Positions 31,514 through 36,350 of a DNA stretch of 36,350 nt are shown piece by piece. Position 1 is the stretch's first letter. Each line of letters starts with the position of its first letter. A model generated the notes under the pieces. The model was not told the origin of the DNA, did no database searches, and worked only from the letters and a program-made list of their open reading frames with translations. Where the stretch lies: positions 1 to 36,350 of IMG/VR virus record IMGVR_UViG_3300046003_006174, one strand, 5' to 3'. The DNA is from a virus. The translations under genes were made by a program, and so were the position numbers.

Positions 31514-32466
31514 AATCCGGAAATTATTTAGCTCCTATATATCGTTTATCAATACGAGATGCAGCAACCGTACCTAGAAAGATATCATATTCTCAATGGT
31601 CCATGTATGAACGATGTCCCCTATCCTGGAAGTTGGCATACATTGATGGACTAGCCCCATTCCAAGCATCAATTGATACATGTTTTGGAACTGCCTTTCA
31701 CGAAACATTTCAACACTTTCTAACGGTATTGTATACAGATTCAGTTAAGAAAGCAGAAAACATAAATTTTCAAGAAGTATTGACAAATAAACTTCGCGAA
31801 GAATATGCTCGATGTGTTGCAGAGTCAGGAGGAGTTCATTTTTCAACTGCCTTGCAAATGGCAGAATATTTAGAAGATGGCGTTGCCATTTTTGATTGGT
31901 TTGCAAAAAGACGTTCACAATATTTTTCTAGCAAAAATTATGAATTAGTAGCAATTGAAATGGAACTATGTACTCCAGCATCAAAAGCAAATCCATCTGT
32001 ATTTTGGTATGGGTTTATTGATGTTGTTATTAGACACGTTCCTACCGGCAACATTGAAATATATGATATAAAAACATCCCGACAAGGTTGGAACAAATAT
32101 CAAAAAGCAGACAATTTAAAAGCAGCACAGCTAATTGCATATAAAAATTACTTTGCACAACAATTTGGTACGCCTATAGAAAAAATTGATGTTGAATTCT
32201 TTATTGTGAAACGAAAGATGATTGAAGAATCAATGTTTCCACAAAAGCGAGTGCAAAACTTTAAACCTGCATCAGGAACAGTAACACAACGCAAAGTACA
32301 AAAACAAATTGATGCATTTGTTGAATCATGTTTTGATTTGGACGGAAATCGCAATGCCGAAAAAAAATATATGGCAATATCAGGTAAAGGCGATAAAAAT
32401 TGCAAGTATTGTGCATTCAAAACAGATTATGAAAATTGTCCTAAAGATGCTAGGATTCGTGAATAA
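31510..32466 (+). CDS. PD-(D/E)XK nuclease, Cas4/AddB-like with Fe-S cysteines
   Basis: A 318-residue protein. The opening KISYSQWSMYERCPLSW gives C36; CFGTAFHETFQHFL carries the helix His (H64); YGFIDVVI provides D171 and IYDIKTS provides D186 and K188 of the nuclease centre. At the C-terminus CKYC and NC provide C298, C301 and C310, so with C36 there are four cysteines, as in Fe-S nucleases such as AddB and Cas4. Such proteins degrade or resect DNA ends. In T4-like phages a nuclease of this type could take part in recombination or host DNA breakdown. No helicase domain is attached. Confidence 0.85.
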   Translation: MKSGNYLAPIYRLSIRDAATVPRKISYSQWSMYERCPLSWKLAYIDGLAPFQASIDTCFGTAFHETFQHFLTVLYTDSVKKAENINFQEVLTNKLREEYARCVAESGGVHFSTALQMAEYLEDGVAIFDWFAKRRSQYFSSKNYELVAIEMELCTPASKANPSVFWYGFIDVVIRHVPTGNIEIYDIKTSRQGWNKYQKADNLKAAQLIAYKNYFAQQFGTPIEKIDVEFFIVKRKMIEESMFPQKRVQNFKPASGTVTQRKVQKQIDAFVESCFDLDGNRNAEKKYMAISGKGDKNCKYCAFKTDYENCPKDARIRE

Positions 32467-32479
32467 AATTCATTATAAT
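32451..32479 (+). promoter_or_regulatory. Sigma70-like promoter, TAGGAT-N17-TATAAT, fused to the next start
   Basis: A perfect TATAAT (32474-32479) lies five bases before the ATG at 32485. The -35 is a weaker TAGGAT (32451-32456), 17 bases upstream and within the end of the nuclease gene. Confidence 0.45.
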
Positions 32480-32484
32480 AATAT

Positions 32485-32697
32485 ATGTACAAGCACCAAC
32501 ATGTTTATGTTTATCAATTTGAAATGAATAATCATAGTACCTGGCCAGGCAAACATACATGCAATATGAATTATGTATTATGCACAAACATAACTGATCC
32601 GAATCACAAAGAAAATAAAACATTGTTGGAACACATGTTACGTACAATTTATGGGTTTATGCCAAAGTATGTTAAATTTTTATATGAAAAGAAATGA
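32485..32697 (+). CDS. Unknown 70-residue protein, probably leaderless
   Basis: A short protein rich in His, Tyr and Asn (MYKHQHVYVYQFEMNNHSTWPG), with Cys residues at HTCNMNYVLCTN and a C-terminal helix KTLLEHMLRTIYGFMPKYVKFLYEKK. No motif is recognised. There is no Shine-Dalgarno site and the -10 box is five bases away. Its stop overlaps the next start (ATGA), which supports that it is a real gene. Confidence 0.55.
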   Translation: MYKHQHVYVYQFEMNNHSTWPGKHTCNMNYVLCTNITDPNHKENKTLLEHMLRTIYGFMPKYVKFLYEKK

Positions 32698-33098
32698 CAC
32701 AAATTGCAATAATTGGAAATACAGATTGGCAAAACAAACGCAAAGTACAACAAACACTTCAGGAACTAAAAAAACGATTTAACGAAGATTTAATAGTTGT
32801 TGGTGCAGGAGGCACTGAAGGAGCAAATAGTATGGTTAGAAAATATTCATTAGAGTTTGGGATACAATACAAAGAATATAATCCATCATTTTCAGGACGC
32901 AACATGTATTCAGCAATGCCTGATTCATATTATGGAAAGCCATATCATTTTTCTCAGTTGCATCACCGCATGAAACTTATTGCAGAGCAATGTGATCATA
33001 TGTTGATACTAACAAATGAAGATACATTGGATCCAGTATTAAAAACAGCATTCAACAACATAAATAAACTAAAAAAACCGGTTGTTATATTGGGTTGA
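32694..33098 (+). CDS. SLOG/DUF2493-like nucleotide-binding protein
   Basis: A 134-residue Rossmann-like protein. The start MTQIAIIGNTDWQNKRKVQQTLQEL and the segment LIVVGAGGTEGANSMVRKYS have the GG-x-x-G-A-N/D motif of the SLOG superfamily; an FSGRNMYSAM piece corresponds to the RN region. The last strand is HMLILTNEDTLDPV, then KKPVVILG. SLOG proteins bind nucleotides or their derivatives and occur in phage and defence contexts. The substrate is not predictable. Confidence 0.65.
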   Translation: MTQIAIIGNTDWQNKRKVQQTLQELKKRFNEDLIVVGAGGTEGANSMVRKYSLEFGIQYKEYNPSFSGRNMYSAMPDSYYGKPYHFSQLHHRMKLIAEQCDHMLILTNEDTLDPVLKTAFNNINKLKKPVVILG

Positions 33099-33121
33099 TA
33101 TATTTATATAAAAGTTATAAT
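33095..33121 (+). promoter_or_regulatory. Possible stacked promoter: TTGATA-N15-TATAAT with TATTTATAT inside
   Basis: TATTTATAT (33101-33109) lies between TTGATA (33095-33100) and TATAAT (33116-33121). The 15-base spacer is short for a sigma70 site. The glycosyltransferase ATG at 33141 has an AAAAGGAA site. The stretch may be a TATTTATAT-type (late) promoter, a sigma70-like promoter, or both. Confidence 0.4.
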
Positions 33122-33140
33122 AAAAAAGGAATAGTTACAA

Positions 33141-34634
33141 ATGGAATTACCGAAATTACAAAAGTTCGATCCGAACAAACCAACAAAAAAGAAAATTTTA
33201 TTGTTAGGCGATGATTTTCGTTTACCATCCGGTATCGGAACAATCAGCAAAGAAATTATTTTTAATACAGTTAAAGAATTTGATTGGGTTCAATTAGGAG
33301 CCGCAATGCAACATCCTGATGCAGGGCAAGCATTTGACCTTTCTGCTGAAGTCGTCAAAGAAACAGGCATTGAAGATGCATCTGTTAAATTGATTCCATG
33401 GAACGGTTATGGAGATCGAAATATTCTTTTTGCAATTATCAATCGAGAACAACCAGACGCAATCCTACACTTTACAGATCCTCGTTATTGGACATGGTTA
33501 TATGCAATCGAACATGAAATAAAAACAACATTCAATATTCCAATTACATATTATTCTATTTGGGATGATTTACCATATCCTATGTGGAATGCTCCTTTTT
33601 ACGGTAGCTGCGATATGATTATGGGAATAAGCAAACAATCAGATAATATACATAGAGAAGTTCTTAAACAGAACGGATTTGGGGTGATTAATTATGATGA
33701 ATCAGACGATTTACCGGCAATAAAAAAATGGAACTCTGTTTTAACCGGATATGTACCTCACGGATTGAATCATAACATGTTTAAACCATTAGATTCAAAC
33801 GATGCCGGATATATTGCAATGCACAAACAAATTAAAGATGCAAACAAAGTTGATTTTGTTGTAATGTGGAATAATCGAAACATAAGAAGAAAACAACCAG
33901 GCGATGTTATTTTAGCATTCAAAACATTTGTAGATTTGTTACCAACCGATCAACAAAGCAAAGTAGCATTATTAATGCATACACAACCGGTTGATGAAAA
34001 TGGAACAGACCTTAAGGCTGTTTGGAAAGCTATAGCTCCTAATTGTAAAGTAATTTTTTCAGAACAAAAATTATCAACACCTGATCTTAATGCAATGTAT
34101 AATGTTGCAGATGTAGTAATAAACATTGGGTCTAATGAGGGATGGGGACTTAGTTCAACTGAAGCAATGTTGTCAGGAACACCGATTATTAACAATGTAA
34201 CAGGAGGATTGCAGGATCAATGTGGATTTGAAGATGAAAACGGAGAATGGCTTCGATTCGATGGCGATTTTGCAACTAACCATACCGGCAAATACAAGAA
34301 ACATGGTATATGGGTTAAACCAGTATTTCCTAGCAATAGAAGTTTGCAAGGATCACCGCAAACACCATATATCTTTGATGACCGCGCAAAATATGAAGAT
34401 GTTGCAGACGCAATTGCATATTGGTACGAACTTTCTCAAGAAAAACGTGCAGCGTGTGGGTTCGAAGGAAGAACATGGGCATTAGCTAATGGTTTAACGG
34501 CAGAACAAATGGGACAAAAAATGATTTCAATGTATCGCGATTTATTTGCAATGAATAGAGAATTTAGACCGTTATACACTGTAACTAAAACACAAACAAT
34601 TAAATATGAACGAACAGGAATAGTAGCACAATGA
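33141..34634 (+). CDS. GT4-type glycosyltransferase
   Basis: A 497-residue protein with GT-B fold signs. The first domain begins KKKILLLGDDFRLPSGIGTISKEI, with LHFTDPRYWTWLYAIE and ITYYSIWDDLP. The second domain has VDFVVMWNNRNIRRKQPGDVILAF and ADVVINIGSNEGWGLSSTEAMLSGTPIINNVTGG, where the E-x7-E pattern (EGWGLSSTE) is the retaining GT4 motif. It transfers a sugar from a nucleotide-sugar donor. Targets could be DNA bases or a host or virion surface. The stop overlaps the next start (ATGA). Confidence 0.85.
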   Translation: MELPKLQKFDPNKPTKKKILLLGDDFRLPSGIGTISKEIIFNTVKEFDWVQLGAAMQHPDAGQAFDLSAEVVKETGIEDASVKLIPWNGYGDRNILFAIINREQPDAILHFTDPRYWTWLYAIEHEIKTTFNIPITYYSIWDDLPYPMWNAPFYGSCDMIMGISKQSDNIHREVLKQNGFGVINYDESDDLPAIKKWNSVLTGYVPHGLNHNMFKPLDSNDAGYIAMHKQIKDANKVDFVVMWNNRNIRRKQPGDVILAFKTFVDLLPTDQQSKVALLMHTQPVDENGTDLKAVWKAIAPNCKVIFSEQKLSTPDLNAMYNVADVVINIGSNEGWGLSSTEAMLSGTPIINNVTGGLQDQCGFEDENGEWLRFDGDFATNHTGKYKKHGIWVKPVFPSNRSLQGSPQTPYIFDDRAKYEDVADAIAYWYELSQEKRAACGFEGRTWALANGLTAEQMGQKMISMYRDLFAMNREFRPLYTVTKTQTIKYERTGIVAQ

Positions 34635-35866
34635 GAAAAGTAGTTATAGCGTCGCCAGTAGCGACACAATCAGGTTATGGACATCACGCGCGTGAAATTA
34701 TAACAAATATTATTGAACAACGAGGATCTGAATGGGACGTAAAACTAGTTTCATTGCCATGGGGACATACTCCAATGACATATCCAATTTCCGTAGATTT
34801 ACAATTACGTATAATTGCATTGCCATTAAATGAACAGCCTGAAGTTTGGATTCAAGTATCAGTGCCAAATGAATTTCAACCGGTTGGAAAATATAATATT
34901 GGAGTTACTGCCGGCACCGAAGGAGATATTTGTCCAGAAGCATGGATCGATAATCTTAATGCAATGCAGTTAATTATTGTACCGTCTGAATTTACTAAAG
35001 CAGTATTTGAAAACACAGCAAAACAAAAGAACAAATTAATTACGACGCCTATAGAAGTAGTCCCAGAATATTTTGATGAAACCATATACAACAACAAATC
35101 AATTACAGCTTCTATACCAGACTTAAATTCAATTGAAGAATCATTTGCATTCCTATCGGTAGGACATTGGTTGCAAGGTGATGCTGGAGAAGACCGCAAA
35201 AATATTAGTGGTATGTTGCATTGTTTCTTCAATACATTTAAAGATACTAAAAATCCACCTGCTTTAATCATGAAAACTAGTGGCGCAACATATAGTATTA
35301 TGGACAAAATGGATATTGAAAATAGAATCAATCAATTCCGTGATATGTTTCCTAATGCAAAATTACCAAATGTATACTTAGTTCATGGAGAATTAACAGA
35401 TGAAGAAATGAATGCATTGTATAATCATCCAAAAGTTAAAGCAATGGTTTCTTTTACAAAAGCAGAAGGATTTGGAAGACCATTATTAGAGTTTTCAACT
35501 ACCAGCAAGCCAATCATTGCTCCACATTATTCCGGCCAAGCAGACTTTTTGAAAAAAGATTTTATATGTGCCTTACCGGGACAATTGACACCAATTCATC
35601 CGTCTGCTGCAAATGAATTTTTAATTGCTGAAGCAAAATGGTTTACTCCTGATTACGGGCAAGCCATGGCTATGATGCAAGATGTACAAAAAAATTATAA
35701 AAAATGGTGTGAATTAGCAAAACGTCAACGATATTTTGTTAATACTACATTTACTCGTACAGCTGTTGCTAAAACATATGAAACTGTGTTGAGTGTTATT
35801 GATGACGGCGTTAACAAGATTCCAAAGGCTATTGAATTAAAATTACCTAAATTGCAAAAGATATGA
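34631..35866 (+). CDS. GT4-type glycosyltransferase
   Basis: A 411-residue GT-B protein. The N-terminal domain has KVVIASPVATQSGYGHHAREI, then WIQVSVPNEFQPVGKYNIGVTAGTEGD and LIIVPSEFTKAVFEN; the C-terminal domain has FAFLSVGHWLQGDAGEDRKN, VYLVHGELTDEEM and ALYNHPKVKAMVSFTKAEGFGRPLLEFS, with the E-x7-E-like donor motif at EGFGRPLLE. It is co-translated with both neighbours by ATGA overlaps. The acceptor is unknown; two GT4 enzymes in tandem suggest a chain or two different steps. Confidence 0.85.
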   Translation: MRKVVIASPVATQSGYGHHAREIITNIIEQRGSEWDVKLVSLPWGHTPMTYPISVDLQLRIIALPLNEQPEVWIQVSVPNEFQPVGKYNIGVTAGTEGDICPEAWIDNLNAMQLIIVPSEFTKAVFENTAKQKNKLITTPIEVVPEYFDETIYNNKSITASIPDLNSIEESFAFLSVGHWLQGDAGEDRKNISGMLHCFFNTFKDTKNPPALIMKTSGATYSIMDKMDIENRINQFRDMFPNAKLPNVYLVHGELTDEEMNALYNHPKVKAMVSFTKAEGFGRPLLEFSTTSKPIIAPHYSGQADFLKKDFICALPGQLTPIHPSAANEFLIAEAKWFTPDYGQAMAMMQDVQKNYKKWCELAKRQRYFVNTTFTRTAVAKTYETVLSVIDDGVNKIPKAIELKLPKLQKI

Positions 35867-36350
35867 AAATAACATATGCCGTTACGGTATGTAATGAGTT
35901 TATTGAAATTCAAAGACTTGTGCATCACTTACTTAAGAATAAACGAGCACAGGATGACATTGTTATCTTATATGACTCTAAAAACGGAAATGCTGATATT
36001 GAAACATTTCTCCGGTCACATAGCGTAAATGGAGAATTTATGTGGCACAAGAGTGAGTTTGAAGGCCATTTTGCTAATTGGAAAAATAAACTAACTAGCT
36101 ACTGTACAGGAGATTATATTTTTCAAATAGATGCAGATGAACTACCTACTAAAACATTACTAGAATATTTACCTGATATTATTGAGGGTAACCCAACAGT
36201 AGATGTGTTATTAGTACCTCGAATTAACACAGTAGAAGGATTAACAGATAAACATATTCAACAATGGGGATGGAATGTTAATTCAAATGGATGGGTAAAT
36301 TTCCCCGACTATCAATGGCGCATATGGCAAAATAAACCAGAAATTAAATG
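35863..36350 (+). CDS. GT2-type glycosyltransferase, 5' part (3' end outside window)
   Basis: An incomplete protein of 162 visible residues: MKITYAVTVCNEFIEIQRLVHHLL at the start is the GT2 opening, followed by DIVILYDSKNG and, further on, YIFQIDADELPT, with the D-A-D metal-binding motif. It continues past the end of the window. The start overlaps the previous stop (ATGA), making it the third gene of the glycosyltransferase run. Confidence 0.75.
   Translation, partial: MKITYAVTVCNEFIEIQRLVHHLLKNKRAQDDIVILYDSKNGNADIETFLRSHSVNGEFMWHKSEFEGHFANWKNKLTSYCTGDYIFQIDADELPTKTLLEYLPDIIEGNPTVDVLLVPRINTVEGLTDKHIQQWGWNVNSNGWVNFPDYQWRIWQNKPEIK

Noticed and set aside
1-36350. tRNA genes, CRISPR arrays, insertion sequences, integrase or attachment sites
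   Set aside because: None was seen on reading both strands; the repeats present are too few and irregular for CRISPR, and no transposase- or integrase-like protein is encoded.

Overview
This window is a stretch of a tailed-phage genome, almost certainly a contractile-tailed (myovirus) relative of the T4-like group. All 48 recognisable genes lie on the + strand, packed with stop/start overlaps (ATGA or TAATG) or gaps of a few bases. The DNA is about two-thirds A+T by eye. It encodes a T4-type replisome: gp32-like SSB, UvsX, 5'-3' nuclease, DnaB-type helicase, family B polymerase, gp45 clamp and gp44/gp62 loader. I saw no tRNA, CRISPR or insertion sequence, and no gene-free stretch reaches 300 bases. 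The host cannot be named. A class II (B12-type) ribonucleotide reductase and E. coli-like -35/-10 promoters are the only hints, and the gene content resembles environmental (aquatic) myoviruses.

Layout. 1-5439: end of the tape-measure gene, then tail-tube/baseplate genes (LysM-like gp53 homologue, hub protein) and one unknown. 5479-8402: a separate unit with its own promoter, holding a divergent family A polymerase-like protein, a possible PD-(D/E)XK protein and an unknown. 8427-9525: two proteins with capsid-targeting-like N-termini. 9626-14017: SSB, UvsX, 5'-3' nuclease, helicase. 14110-20865: nucleotide and deazapurine metabolism (class II RNR, FolE, QueD-like, QueE-like) plus thioredoxin, GroES-like and phosphoribosyltransferase. 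20865-23384: family B DNA polymerase. 23844-27305: nucleotidyltransferase, glycosyltransferase and DpdA/TGT-like enzyme. 27320-30346: clamp, dUTPase, clamp loader, DUF3310. 30947-33098: Api92-like protein, Fe-S nuclease, SLOG-like protein. 33141-36350: three glycosyltransferases, the last cut by the window edge.

How the genes work together. FolE, QueD, QueE and a DpdA-like transglycosylase are most of a pathway that makes a 7-deazaguanine base and exchanges it into DNA; QueC is not in this window. A glycosyltransferase gene overlaps the dpdA-like gene, which raises the possibility of a further sugar decoration.

The most unusual signal is a family of five otherwise unrelated small proteins (8427, 8866, 16189, 23433, 30408). 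They share an N-terminal peptide of the type MIKLK..L.E, ending in an [I/L]-x-E site like the capsid-targeting/prohead-protease signal of T4 internal proteins. They sit between replication and metabolic genes. Three of the four loci have a TATTTATAT element upstream (the fourth has a near match), and all four are followed by a sigma70-like promoter that restarts transcription. Two of them share a 43-base identical block. This looks like a set of movable cassettes for proteins packaged in the head and injected. A second theme is start codons placed 5-8 bases after a -10 box, predicting leaderless mRNAs.
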